Positions 52,701 through 61,991 of a DNA stretch of 64,000 bases are shown here, piece by piece. Positions within the stretch are counted from its first letter, which is position 1. Each line of letters opens with the position of its first letter. The notes beneath the pieces were generated by a model that was given only the letters and a program-made list of their open reading frames with translations, did no database searches and was not told the DNA's origin. The stretch is from JAYPHU01 sp964611435 (lineage in GTDB: Bacteria > Pseudomonadota > Alphaproteobacteria > Rhodospirillales > UBA2165). The stretch is from assembly GCA_964611435.1 (NCBI GenBank), contig CAZSXT010000017.1, positions 18,460 through 82,459 of the forward strand, in the 5' to 3' direction. The position numbers were made by a program, and so were the translations under genes.

Positions 52701-53741
52701 ATGGATAGTTCGATCATCACACATCTCGTCGGCAGCATGCCTCTGGAAGATGCGGAGAGTGTATTCAGAAAAGTCGGAACTGACATGGCCGGCCATATTC
52801 GCCGCATTCCCGACGGTGAAACCGGGCGCCGGCGCCGGTGGATAAGCTTTATCAAGGACATCTTGGTCGATCACCCGGACATGGAAACCGATCCGACGGT
52901 GCCGATCTTCCAGTTCATCCAGTTCGACGGAAAAGTCGTTTTCGAATTCGAGCAGGTTCGCTTCAAAGGCGGCGTCGATCCGGCGACCGTCGTGTTCAAT
53001 ACCGGCTATGCCGAGGACGCCATCCGCAACTTCCCTACATTCGAAAAATTGCAGGCGGAAGGTACGATCCCGGCGGATGTGAAGTACCAGATCTGTATGG
53101 CGACACCCTTGGCGATTACCTACATGTTTGTCTCGAAACATGCCCGCGCCGATTTCCTGCCAAGGTACGCCCAGCATCTCGCGGACGAGGTAGGCCGCAT
53201 CATGGCCGAGCTGCCCCACGACAAGATTTCTTATCAGTGGGATGTGTGCCAGGAAGTGCTGATGTGGGAGGGGTATCTCTCCCAGGAAGAACATCCAAAT
53301 TACAAAGCCGAAATCATCGAGTCGCTGTCTTCGCTGGGAGCGCTGATCCCGGCCGATGTCGAGTTCGGCTACCACCTGTGTTACGGCAGCCCGGCGGACG
53401 AGCACCTGATCCTACCAAAAGACATGGGCAATCTGGTCGAAATGGCTAACGGCATCGCCGCAAACGCGAAACGCCCGATCCAATACATCCATGTGCCGGT
53501 GCCCGAAGATCGCGACGATGAGGCCTATTTCACCCCATTGAAAGACCTGAAGCTCGGCGATGGCACGGAATTTTATATTGGCTGTGTTCATGCTGGACAG
53601 GCGGAGGGGAACGCCAACAAACTGGCGATGGCCCAAAAATTCACAACCGTCCACGGTGTCGGTGCGGAATGCGGTCTGGGCCGCGGCAACCCTGATCTCT
53701 TGGACGACGTACTCGACCAGCATCGGCGGCTGTCCACTTAG
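52701..53741 (+). CDS. MetE/UROD-like TIM-barrel protein with a zinc-site motif
   Basis: The protein has 346 residues. It opens THLVGSMPLEDAESVF and carries RRIPDGETGRR. It shows the zinc-ligand pattern of cobalamin-independent methionine synthase: HxC in FGYHLCYGSPADEH and a late Cys in VGAECGLGR. The MetE N-terminal half is missing, so only the catalytic barrel is present. Such short forms include methyl- or alkyl-transferases to thiols. GGGAGG lies before the ATG. The gene ends 12 bp before pobA. A methyl or alkyl transfer role in the pathway is an inference. Confidence 0.72.
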   Translation: MDSSIITHLVGSMPLEDAESVFRKVGTDMAGHIRRIPDGETGRRRRWISFIKDILVDHPDMETDPTVPIFQFIQFDGKVVFEFEQVRFKGGVDPATVVFNTGYAEDAIRNFPTFEKLQAEGTIPADVKYQICMATPLAITYMFVSKHARADFLPRYAQHLADEVGRIMAELPHDKISYQWDVCQEVLMWEGYLSQEEHPNYKAEIIESLSSLGALIPADVEFGYHLCYGSPADEHLILPKDMGNLVEMANGIAANAKRPIQYIHVPVPEDRDDEAYFTPLKDLKLGDGTEFYIGCVHAGQAEGNANKLAMAQKFTTVHGVGAECGLGRGNPDLLDDVLDQHRRLST

Positions 53742-53753
53742 GAGAATGAACCC

Positions 53754-54926
53754 ATGAAAACTCAAGTCGGCATCATCGGCGGCGGCCCGTCGGGGCTTTT
53801 ACTTTCCCAGCTATTGCATCTGAAGGGAATCGATACGGTCATTCTGGAACTGCGTAGCCGTGAATATGTGCTAAGCCGAATCCGGGCCGGCGTATTGGAG
53901 CACGGGTTTGCTGACCTGATGCGGGAGGCACAGTGCGGCGAGCGTATGGATCGCGAAGGCGAAATCCACGACGGCTTTTTTATCAACAATAACGGCATAA
54001 TGAACCGAATTGACTTGAAGGGATTAACTGGCGGCAACTCGGTCATGGTCTATGGCCAGACGGAACTGACCCGAGACCTATATGAAGCCCGTGACAAGGC
54101 CGGCGGCGTAATCATTCACAATGCGGAGGACGTCAAACCCCACGACATGACAACAGAGTCGCCCTACCTTACCTACCGGCAAGGGGATGATATCCACCGG
54201 ATAGATTGTGAATTCATTATCGGCGCCGATGGGTTTCACGGTGTCAGCCGCAAATCCATCCCCAAGGATGTGCTGAAGGAATATGAAAAAGTCTATCCCT
54301 TCGGCTGGCTCGGCGTCCTGTCCCGCACCAAGCCAATTTCTCCGGAACTGATCTATTCCAAAACTGATCGTGGCTTCGCGCTATGTTCTTTGCGATCCCA
54401 GGTCCTCAGCCGCTATTACATCCAAGTCCCGCTAAGCGACAGCGTGGATGATTGGAGCGACGACGACTTTTGGGCGGAATTGAAACGCCGCCTGCCAGAG
54501 GAAGTACTGCCCAATCTCATCACCGGGCCGTCGATCGAGAAAAGCATTGCCCCGCTGCGCAGTTTCGTGGCCGAGCCCATGCGTTATGGCAACATGTTCC
54601 TGGCAGGTGACGCCGCCCATATCGTCCCGCCGACCGGCGCGCGCGGTCTCAACAGCGCGGCTTCGGATATTTATTATTTGTACCATGCGCTAATGGCCCA
54701 TTATGAAAAGGGCGATGACAGCGGCTTAGATGCATATTCCGGCAAAGCCCTGGCGCGTGTCTGGAAAGCACAGCGGTTCTCTTGGTGGATGACCAATATG
54801 CTGCACAACTATCCAGACAGCCTGCCCTACGACCAGCGACTGCAAAAAACCGATCTTGAATATCTGTTCTCGTCGGAAGCTGCGATGACGTCGCTGGCCG
54901 AAAACTACGTCGGCCTGCCATTCTAG
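53754..54926 (+). CDS. pobA: 4-hydroxybenzoate 3-monooxygenase
   Basis: The protein has 390 residues, the PobA length. It begins MKTQVGIIGGGPSGLLLSQL and keeps SRIRAGVLEHGFADLM, VYGQTELTRDL, FIIGADGFHGVSR (the DG motif), YPFGWLGVL and FLAGDAAHIVPPTGARGLN. Tyr and Arg residues that bind 4-hydroxybenzoate are in the expected places (RYYIQVPL). It makes protocatechuate with FAD, NADPH and O2. No ring-cleavage genes are adjacent, so the substrate may be a substituted analogue. Confidence 0.92.
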   Translation: MKTQVGIIGGGPSGLLLSQLLHLKGIDTVILELRSREYVLSRIRAGVLEHGFADLMREAQCGERMDREGEIHDGFFINNNGIMNRIDLKGLTGGNSVMVYGQTELTRDLYEARDKAGGVIIHNAEDVKPHDMTTESPYLTYRQGDDIHRIDCEFIIGADGFHGVSRKSIPKDVLKEYEKVYPFGWLGVLSRTKPISPELIYSKTDRGFALCSLRSQVLSRYYIQVPLSDSVDDWSDDDFWAELKRRLPEEVLPNLITGPSIEKSIAPLRSFVAEPMRYGNMFLAGDAAHIVPPTGARGLNSAASDIYYLYHALMAHYEKGDDSGLDAYSGKALARVWKAQRFSWWMTNMLHNYPDSLPYDQRLQKTDLEYLFSSEAAMTSLAENYVGLPF

Positions 54927-54960
54927 GGCGCTTTGAATGCTTTAAACGACGGGATAGGCC

Positions 54961-57258
54961 ATGAATAAGTTCACTACCGCCACCCATTGGGGCGCTTATG
55001 AGGTCGAGGTAGAAGACGGTAAAGTCTCCGCCCTGACGCCGATTGCCGCCGATCCTGATCCCTCGCCGATCGGGCCCGGCATGCCGCAAGCGTTGCACGA
55101 TCCTGTCCGTATCCAGCAACCCATGATCCGCAAGGCCTGGCTGGAAAGGCAAGGCGGCAAGGATAGGGGCCAGGGGCCTTTTGTCGCTGTCTCTTGGGAG
55201 CGCGCCCTTGATCTGGCGGCTACGGAGATCGAGCGGGTCCGCACCGAACACGGCAACGCCGCAATCTTCGCCGGCTCCTACGGCTGGGCCAGCGCGGGGC
55301 GTTTTCATCACGCCAACAGTCAGCTTCATCGTTTTATGAACACAGCCGGCGGCTATGTCTCCAGTAAGGACACCTATAGCCTCGCCGCCGGCGATGTGGT
55401 CCTGCGCCACGTGGTCGGCACCAACACGTTCGGCACGCTCGACGTGGCGACGCCATTGTCGATGGTGGCGGCGCACACGGACCTGATCGTCTCCTTTGGC
55501 GGCATTCCCCTAAAAAATGCACAAGTGCAAGGCGGCGGCATGGGCGAACACGGTGTCTCCCCTGCCCTGAAACAGTGCAAGGAACGCGGCGTCGGGTTCG
55601 TCAATTTCGGCCCGCTCCGTTCCGATCTGGCGGACTTTGTCGAAGCCGAGTGGCATGCCACGCGGCCCAACACAGACACCGCCATCATGATCGGTTTAGC
55701 GCACACGCTGGTGGCAAATGATCTCCACGACCCGGTATTTTTGGCGAGCTACACCGTCGGGTTTGAGCGTTTCAAATCCTACCTGATGGGCGAGGCCGAC
55801 GGGATCGAAAAGGACGCGGCCTGGGCAGGGGCCATCGCTGATATCGACCCAATGGTCATCGAAGACCTGGCGCACCGGATGGCGGCGGGACGCACCATGA
55901 TCAATGTGGCCTGGGCGATCCAACGAGGCGACCATGGCGAAATGGCCTTTTGGATGGCCGCCGTTTTAGGTGCAATTCTCGGTCAGGTCGGCCTGCCGGG
56001 GGGCGGCTTCACCTTCGGCTATGGCGCGACCAACACGGTCGGCACGGCCCGCTCCAACATTCCCAAGCCTGCCCTGCCCCAAGGGGAAAACGCCATCCGG
56101 GACTTCATCCCCGTTTCCCGGATCGCCGACATGCTCTTAGGTGCGGGAACCGAATACGACTATGACGGCGGCACCCGCACCTATCCGGACATCAAACTTG
56201 TCTATTGGTGCGGCGGCAATCCCTATCACCATCACCAAGACCTCAATCGCTTGGTGGAGGCTTGGCAAAAGCCTGATACAGTGATCGTGCATGAACCCTG
56301 GTGGAACGCCAATGCGCGGCATGCCGACATTATCTTCCCCATTGCCACATCTTTGGAACGGAATGACATCGGCACCGGCCGGGTCGATCAATACGTCTTC
56401 GCCATGCACAAGGCCGCGGACGCGCCGGGTCAGTCTCGGACAGACTATGAAATATTCTCCGCCCTGGCCGAACGCTTGGGGTGTGCCGATGCGTTCACTG
56501 AAGGCCGGGATGAAAAGGCCTGGTTGGAACACCTCTATCAACGCTTCCAACAAACCGCGTCGGAATTCGTGGACGACGTCCCGTCCCTGGAAGAGTTTTG
56601 GGAAAAAGGCAGCTACGTACTACCCGCCTTCGACAACGGTCCCTATCTGGGCGAATTTCGCGAGGATCCGGCAGCGAACCCTCTGCCCACTCCGTCCGGC
56701 AAGATCGAGATATTCTCGGAAACCGTGGATGGATTCGGTTACGACGATTGCCCCGGTCATCCGATGTGGCTGGAGCCTTTGGAATGGCTGGGCGCAGAGC
56801 TAAGCGGCTCGTATCCCCTGCACCTAATCACTAATCAGCCGACCACTCGGCTACACAGTCAGTACGATAATGGCGGCTATAGCCAGGACAGCAAAATTCG
56901 CGGCCGGGAGCCAGCGACCCTACACCCTGCCGATGCAGCCGCTCGGGATATAAAGGACGGGGATGTTGTCCGGCTGTTCAATGATCGAGGCGCATGCCTG
57001 GCGGGCGTCAGGGTTTCCGAAGACGTGCGGCAGGGTGTGGTTCAGCTATCCACCGGCGCCTGGTTTGACCCCCTGGATCCTGCGGCACCCGGCAGCCTGG
57101 AAGTCCACGGCAACCCCAACGTGCTGACCAAAGACATCGGCACTTCGAAACTGGCGCAGGGGCCGTCCGCCATGTCGGCCTTGGTGGAGGTGCAAAAGTT
57201 CAAAGGTGACCTGCCCCCGGTCAAAGTCTTCACCCCGCCTGAGGTAATATCCGAATAG
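54961..57258 (+). CDS. Molybdopterin oxidoreductase of the BisC/TorA/DMSO-reductase group
   Basis: The protein has 765 residues, close to BisC (about 740-780). It lacks a Tat signal and an N-terminal Fe-S Cys motif, as in cytoplasmic BisC. The Mo-ligand region reads GSYGWASAGRFHHANSQLHR, with Ser as the expected ligand. MGD-binding patches include WCGGNPYHHHQDLNRLVEAW and NQPTTRLHSQYDNGGY. It would reduce an S- or N-oxide or transfer an oxygen atom. Its place after pobA makes a part in aromatic catabolism possible (as in transhydroxylases), but the substrate is unknown. Confidence 0.88.
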   Translation: MNKFTTATHWGAYEVEVEDGKVSALTPIAADPDPSPIGPGMPQALHDPVRIQQPMIRKAWLERQGGKDRGQGPFVAVSWERALDLAATEIERVRTEHGNAAIFAGSYGWASAGRFHHANSQLHRFMNTAGGYVSSKDTYSLAAGDVVLRHVVGTNTFGTLDVATPLSMVAAHTDLIVSFGGIPLKNAQVQGGGMGEHGVSPALKQCKERGVGFVNFGPLRSDLADFVEAEWHATRPNTDTAIMIGLAHTLVANDLHDPVFLASYTVGFERFKSYLMGEADGIEKDAAWAGAIADIDPMVIEDLAHRMAAGRTMINVAWAIQRGDHGEMAFWMAAVLGAILGQVGLPGGGFTFGYGATNTVGTARSNIPKPALPQGENAIRDFIPVSRIADMLLGAGTEYDYDGGTRTYPDIKLVYWCGGNPYHHHQDLNRLVEAWQKPDTVIVHEPWWNANARHADIIFPIATSLERNDIGTGRVDQYVFAMHKAADAPGQSRTDYEIFSALAERLGCADAFTEGRDEKAWLEHLYQRFQQTASEFVDDVPSLEEFWEKGSYVLPAFDNGPYLGEFREDPAANPLPTPSGKIEIFSETVDGFGYDDCPGHPMWLEPLEWLGAELSGSYPLHLITNQPTTRLHSQYDNGGYSQDSKIRGREPATLHPADAAARDIKDGDVVRLFNDRGACLAGVRVSEDVRQGVVQLSTGAWFDPLDPAAPGSLEVHGNPNVLTKDIGTSKLAQGPSAMSALVEVQKFKGDLPPVKVFTPPEVISE

Positions 57259-57333
57259 CGCCCAATACAACGGCTTCTTACCCAAATCCAATTATCAGGT
57301 GTTCCTTCGCACATCAGCACGTAAGATGGCGCG

Positions 57334-58311
57334 ATGACATCGAAACTGTCCTTTCAAGATTTGCCGCTCGCCGCCGTCGCCCGGAAACATCCGCTGACAT
57401 ACTTTGACATCGGCTCCCGCGGTGGGTTGCAGAATGACCTCCACCCTATCGCCTTCGCCGTTGACGCGATTGGCTTCGAGCCCGATCCGGCCGAGTTTGA
57501 ACGGCTGCATGATGCTTCGTCGGGCCCCTGGAAGTCGTTCACTCTGCTGCCCAGCGGCGTCAGCGGCAAGACCGGTCCGCGCCGCCTCTACATTCCCGAC
57601 GACCCACAGTCCGCTTCTTTGCTGGAGCACGACACCTCCATCGGCGAGAAGTTCGACAAGCCCCAGTTTTTTAACCTGGAGCGTATGGAAACCGTGGAAA
57701 CAGTCTCCCTCCCGGATGCGCTTCAGCAATCGGGGTTAGACCGGGTCGATTACCTGAAAATCGACATTGAAGGCGCGGAACTGGAAATCTTTCGCTCATC
57801 AGAGACGCTGATGGCGAACGTCCTCGCGGTCAAAACCGAGGTATCGTTCATTCCGCTTCGAAAAAATCAGCCACTGGCCGTCGAGGTCGATGGGTTCCTG
57901 CGACGGAACGGCTTTGAGCTGATGGATATTATCACGCCGGCCCATTGGCGACGGCACGGCTATCTGATCCACCCTTACTATTCAACGGAATCGCCTCCCT
58001 ACTCTCGGGCGCAAATCGTGCAGGCGGATTATCTCATGTTTCGCGATCCAGAATCTCTGGCCGACGATACGGCCACTTTGCTGCGGCTGTCTCTCATCGC
58101 CTTGTCATTTGGATATTTTGATCACGCCCTGATGATCCTAGAGCGGCCCGGCGTGTCAGCCTATCTGGATCAGGAATTCGGCCTCAGCCCTGAAACACTG
58201 GTAGCGCCGGCTTCCAAACGGTACGGCCGGGCCGCATTCCTGGGCGCATTATATCAACAGTTCAGGGGCGCTGTGCCCTTCGTGCGGTATCTCATGAACT
58301 TGTTGAGATAA
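57334..58311 (+). CDS. FkbM-family methyltransferase
   Basis: The protein has 325 residues. The SAM-binding opening is TYFDIGSRGGLQNDL, then AIGFEPDPAEFERL and the FkbM hallmark YLKIDIEGAELEIFRSSE with an acidic catalytic-region strand KTEVSFIPLRKNQ. It methylates an O or N of a sugar or small molecule. It lies 75 bp after the molybdoenzyme gene but need not belong to the pathway. Confidence 0.87.
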   Translation: MTSKLSFQDLPLAAVARKHPLTYFDIGSRGGLQNDLHPIAFAVDAIGFEPDPAEFERLHDASSGPWKSFTLLPSGVSGKTGPRRLYIPDDPQSASLLEHDTSIGEKFDKPQFFNLERMETVETVSLPDALQQSGLDRVDYLKIDIEGAELEIFRSSETLMANVLAVKTEVSFIPLRKNQPLAVEVDGFLRRNGFELMDIITPAHWRRHGYLIHPYYSTESPPYSRAQIVQADYLMFRDPESLADDTATLLRLSLIALSFGYFDHALMILERPGVSAYLDQEFGLSPETLVAPASKRYGRAAFLGALYQQFRGAVPFVRYLMNLLR

Positions 58312-58319
58312 CAAAGGGC

Positions 58320-58949
58320 CTAAGACCCGTATTTCACCGAACAGCCATAGGGCCGGGTCGAGGCTTTGGAGACTTTCTTGCCGGCTTTTAACTCAGCCAA
58401 GGCCAAGCGGACATAATTCTTGGTGTCCGGGTCGATCTTGCCCCAGGACGTGGGCTTGTCGTCGATGCCCCCTTTGTACACCAGCTCGCCTTTCGGGTTC
58501 ACGATGTACATATGCGGCGTGGTCCGAGCCGAATACATTCGGCCGATCTCTCCCTTGGGATCAAGGATGACCTTGGTCGGCGCGGCCTTTCGGGCCGTGG
58601 TCAGATCGTTGGCCTCCTTACCGGAAACATGGCCCTGAGTACCTGGCGCAGACGAAATCACCGACAACCAAATAATGCCCTGGGCCGTGGTCTCCTTCTG
58701 CAGCTTCTGCATATTGCCCGTGCCGTAGTGCCGGACCACATAGGGGCAGTCGTGATTGGTCCATTCCAACACGACCGTTTTGCCGCGATAGTCATTCAGC
58801 GAGATGCTTTTGCCGTTGGAATCCACACCGGTAAACGCCGGCGCAGGCGCGTTGAGCTTGGGGCTCGCCGAGACGGGTTGCGCGGTCGCCACGGCAATCA
58901 CCAGAGCGGTGGCGGGGGACAAGGTTTTAACAGCTTTGGTCAGAGTCAT
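58320..58949 (-). CDS. Exported redoxin-domain (AhpC/TSA-like) protein
   Basis: The protein has 209 residues. A signal peptide ends near QPVSA. The thioredoxin-like fold begins APAFTGVDSNGKSISL and carries a single-Cys site in TNHDCPYVVRHYG. CPYV in place of CxxC is typical of this periplasmic redoxin group. A second Cys sits near the C-terminus (YGCSVKYG). It probably works with the DsbD-N-type protein encoded 31 bp upstream on the same strand. Confidence 0.87.
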   Translation of the reverse strand: MTLTKAVKTLSPATALVIAVATAQPVSASPKLNAPAPAFTGVDSNGKSISLNDYRGKTVVLEWTNHDCPYVVRHYGTGNMQKLQKETTAQGIIWLSVISSAPGTQGHVSGKEANDLTTARKAAPTKVILDPKGEIGRMYSARTTPHMYIVNPKGELVYKGGIDDKPTSWGKIDPDTKNYVRLALAELKAGKKVSKASTRPYGCSVKYGS

Positions 58950-58980
58950 TGTTTTGAGTCCTTGGTCTCATATGTGTGGC

Positions 58981-59838
58981 TCAGAAGCCGGGTTTGAAGC
59001 CTGCGGTCAAGGTGTATCCCATCCGCGTTGATTTTCCATCTCTCGTCGCATTCACGATCAACACACCATCCAGTTTGGTCAACTTGCTGTCCTCCGCCAG
59101 AAATCCGGGCGCTGCCGTGATGCCGATCTTGCGGCCATCAACGGTAATCTTCATCGGCACAGAGGCGTCCACGGCGCCCACGGTTGCCGGAAAAAATGTG
59201 AGCTTGTCCGCCGTCGCGGTAATCGCGGCAGGCAAGCCGGCTGAAATCCGAATACTGTCCTCGGTCTGCACGCCCTCTCCCCGGATCGGCGGATCAACCG
59301 GCACGGTGGCGCGATATTTGGAGAACAAGGGCGCGACTAGGGTTTCCGTGCCGCTGCCAACCGGCAACGAAAGCGTAAGCTTCGCCTGTTCCGGTATACA
59401 AACCTCGGCGCAGACCAGCCACCCGGCCTCGGCTGTCACCGTAACGCTCTGCCCTGCTTTGACATTCTCGCCGACGGACACGGGGACCATCAACAGGGTT
59501 TCGTCCTTATAACCGAAGCCCGACACTGGCCCTAACGAAAATTTCTGCGGCAAGGGCCAGCGAATATCTCCTGCCGATACACCGTCCGGCAATGACCAGG
59601 AAATCCGCGTCTCTTGACCGGAATCGCCAGGATTTTGCCAATAGGTGTGCCATCCCGGCTTGGTTCTGATGTGCAGGCCAAGCCAGACAGTGCCACTCGG
59701 ATCGACAGAAGATTGTTCGCTGACAAGCGTCACCTCGGAATGTGGGGAGGTGTGCTTGGACGCGGCTAAAGCGGGGCCCGCCGCTAGCAGCGCCAATCCG
59801 ATAAAGGCTGATTGAAATTTTACAGTGCGAAGTCTCAT
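58981..59838 (-). CDS. DsbD N-terminal-domain protein, stand-alone
   Basis: The protein has 285 residues. A signal peptide ends at ALAA. The mature domain has the DsbD-alpha/ScsB opening (WLGLHIRTKPGWHTYWQNPG) and the catalytic-Cys region GWLVCAEVCIPEQAKLTL. Full ScsB or DsbD proteins add a membrane domain and a thioredoxin domain; neither is here and the frame ends at a normal stop. It may accept electrons from another membrane protein and pass them to the neighbouring redoxin. Confidence 0.85.
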   Translation of the reverse strand: MRLRTVKFQSAFIGLALLAAGPALAASKHTSPHSEVTLVSEQSSVDPSGTVWLGLHIRTKPGWHTYWQNPGDSGQETRISWSLPDGVSAGDIRWPLPQKFSLGPVSGFGYKDETLLMVPVSVGENVKAGQSVTVTAEAGWLVCAEVCIPEQAKLTLSLPVGSGTETLVAPLFSKYRATVPVDPPIRGEGVQTEDSIRISAGLPAAITATADKLTFFPATVGAVDASVPMKITVDGRKIGITAAPGFLAEDSKLTKLDGVLIVNATRDGKSTRMGYTLTAGFKPGF

Positions 59839-59923
59839 GAATTTCCGCCGCGAATGTATGTTCCTATTTTAGTAAACGGCCAATGCTGCGCAATCCGTCA
59901 GTTGATCAACGAATGCGGTCCGA

Positions 59924-60673
59924 TCATTCCAAATCCTTGGCGCATCGAAATCCGATATAGACCACGGCCATGTCCTTGGGCTTGGTCGCCCGGTCGCCGG
60001 CCTGCATCCGGAACGCGCCATACCACCACGAGCCGCCTCGGGTGCGTTTTTCCGCCCTGCCGCCGTTTTCGGTCCATTCCCAGACATTTGCGCCCATGTC
60101 ATAGAGCCCGTTAACGCCGGACTTGGTCGTACCGACCCGCGCCGGACCGATGCCACGATCCAACCGGGCGCTATAATCAATCACCGGCGTTTTGCCGCAA
60201 TCATTCAAGCAATTTGCCCCTTCGGGCGTCTCGCCGGTCGGATAAGGATAGGTGCGGCCGGTTTGGAACGGCGCCGGCGGGTTGGCCCGAAACTCGGTAA
60301 ACGCCGCCAGCGCCCATTCGTCATCCTTGGGTAGACGCTTGCCGGCCCAAGCACAGTACGCGGCCGCATCGTCAAAGGTGACATGCACCGCCGGCTCTTG
60401 CGGATCACCCGGCGTCCCGAACGGCGAGGACCACACCCAACCGGCTTTCTTCTCCCAGCCGGAACCGTAAACCAGCCCGCCGCCCCGATTCTCGGCAGCG
60501 GTCACGTAGCCTGTCGCCTCGACGAATTCGCGGAATTGCTGGATCGTGATCTCGGTCCGGTCGATGGCGAATCCTTTGATCGGCTGCATCTCTGCATGGG
60601 CGGACGACGCCGCTAAGACGGCTAAAAGGACAGCAGCGACGGAATGCATGGGCATGCAACGGAGGTTGATCAT
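59924..60673 (-). CDS. Formylglycine-generating-enzyme-like (FGE/SUMF1) exported protein
   Basis: The protein has 249 residues with a signal peptide ending at SSAHA. The FGE-sulfatase domain is clear: FAIDRTEITIQQFREFVEATG, HVTFDDAAAYCAWAGKRLPKDDEW, GANVWEWTENG and GFRCAKDLE. The copper-binding Cys pair of true FGE is not visible in the RGGSWWYGAFRMQ segment, so it may not convert Cys to formylglycine. No sulfatase gene is in the window. Other members of the fold include EgtB-like and structural proteins. Confidence 0.82.
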   Translation of the reverse strand: MINLRCMPMHSVAAVLLAVLAASSAHAEMQPIKGFAIDRTEITIQQFREFVEATGYVTAAENRGGGLVYGSGWEKKAGWVWSSPFGTPGDPQEPAVHVTFDDAAAYCAWAGKRLPKDDEWALAAFTEFRANPPAPFQTGRTYPYPTGETPEGANCLNDCGKTPVIDYSARLDRGIGPARVGTTKSGVNGLYDMGANVWEWTENGGRAEKRTRGGSWWYGAFRMQAGDRATKPKDMAVVYIGFRCAKDLE

Positions 60674-60845
60674 TTTAACTCTAGTACTTGGATTGCCTTG
60701 GTTTCCTTGGCAGAATCGACCAAAGCATACGCGCGGTAAAAATCCAAATCAAAACGCCGGCTTTAAATCGGTAAATTAACCCGGAGCAACTCCCATCGAC
60801 GAGCCAGAGTCCAGAAACCCGCGCCGGTTGCTTCGCACCGCCAAT

Positions 60846-61991
60846 ATGCAGTTCATCTGTGCGGTGGCGATGAGCACCTTCGGCGGAACGGCCCTGGTCT
60901 CGCCGATCCTCCCGGTGATACAAGACGCCTTGAACGTGGAAACAGAGTCCATCGGCTGGGTGGTGGCCGCGTTCAGTTTGCCGGGCATCGTCTTTATTCC
61001 CCTGACCGGCATCCTGTCGGATCGCTATGGGCGTCGGGCGGTAATGACTCCGCTTTTGTTCCTCTACGGCATCACCGGCGGGCTCACGTTCTTGGCCCCC
61101 AATTTTGAGACTCTGTTGGTCCTGCGGTTCCTGTCCGGAATCGGCGCCAGTTCCTTAGGGTCGCTGACCATCGTCCTGGTCGGCGATATGTTCGAGAAAA
61201 AGGACCGGGCCGCCGCCCTCGGCTATCGCATCGCGCTGGGCCAAACCGCCAGCGGGGTGATCCCCGTTCTGGCCGGGTTTATCGCCTTGGCCGGCTGGCA
61301 GTATCCGTTTCTGCTGTATTTCCTCGCGGTGCCGCTGGGCTTTGTCGCCCTATCGATTCTGGAGAAACAAACCGACCGCCCGTCGGTCACTGACAAGACC
61401 TATCTGGGCAATGTCTGGCGCGCGATCGCCAACCCAAGAACCGCAACCCTGCTGACCATCGCGCCGACCCTGATGATCGTTAATCAGGGAATCACGGTGA
61501 CCTTCATCCCGCTGTTCATGAGCGCCGCGCTAGACGCCTCGGCCGCCACGATCGGTATTGTCCTGTCCGCCCGGGTGATCACCAGCATCATCGGCGCCAC
61601 ACAATTGGGCCGGCTCACCAACACGTTCAGCGCCGAGAGCCTGGTCATCGTGTCGATCATCGGCCTGGTCCTGTCGGTGGCTTCGGTGCCGTTCGTCTCC
61701 TCGATCTGGGTCATGCTGATCCCGTCACTGGCCATCGGACTCACCACCGGCATCGCCTTCCCCGCCTTTCAAAGCCTGCTGGTACAGGAAACACCGGATC
61801 CTGCCCGAGCGGCGGTGATCTCTACCAACGGCGTCAATAACCGCCTGGGCCAGGTCCTGGGCCCGGTGCTGGGCGGCGTGTTGTTCGGCATCGGCGGGTT
61901 CGATCTGGTGTTCTTCGCGGCCGGCGCTTTCCTCGTCGTGATGGTGCTGTTTCTCTACGTGTCGCTCAGGCTCAATCCGCTCGCCGCTTAG
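60846..61991 (+). CDS. MFS exporter
   Basis: The protein has 381 residues from MQFICAVAM and about 12 helices. Motif A is GILSDRYGRRAVMTP, and the later GMLxxRxGRR-like text and VPFVSSIWVMLIPSLAIG follow the 12-TM Bcr/TetA-like pattern. There is no Shine-Dalgarno at the ATG; the frame is open back to 60780 with a TTG at 60828 and no other ATG, so the true start is uncertain. The last 20 bp overlap the end of the convergent Crp-type gene. Substrate unknown. Confidence 0.82.
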   Translation: MQFICAVAMSTFGGTALVSPILPVIQDALNVETESIGWVVAAFSLPGIVFIPLTGILSDRYGRRAVMTPLLFLYGITGGLTFLAPNFETLLVLRFLSGIGASSLGSLTIVLVGDMFEKKDRAAALGYRIALGQTASGVIPVLAGFIALAGWQYPFLLYFLAVPLGFVALSILEKQTDRPSVTDKTYLGNVWRAIANPRTATLLTIAPTLMIVNQGITVTFIPLFMSAALDASAATIGIVLSARVITSIIGATQLGRLTNTFSAESLVIVSIIGLVLSVASVPFVSSIWVMLIPSLAIGLTTGIAFPAFQSLLVQETPDPARAAVISTNGVNNRLGQVLGPVLGGVLFGIGGFDLVFFAAGAFLVVMVLFLYVSLRLNPLAA

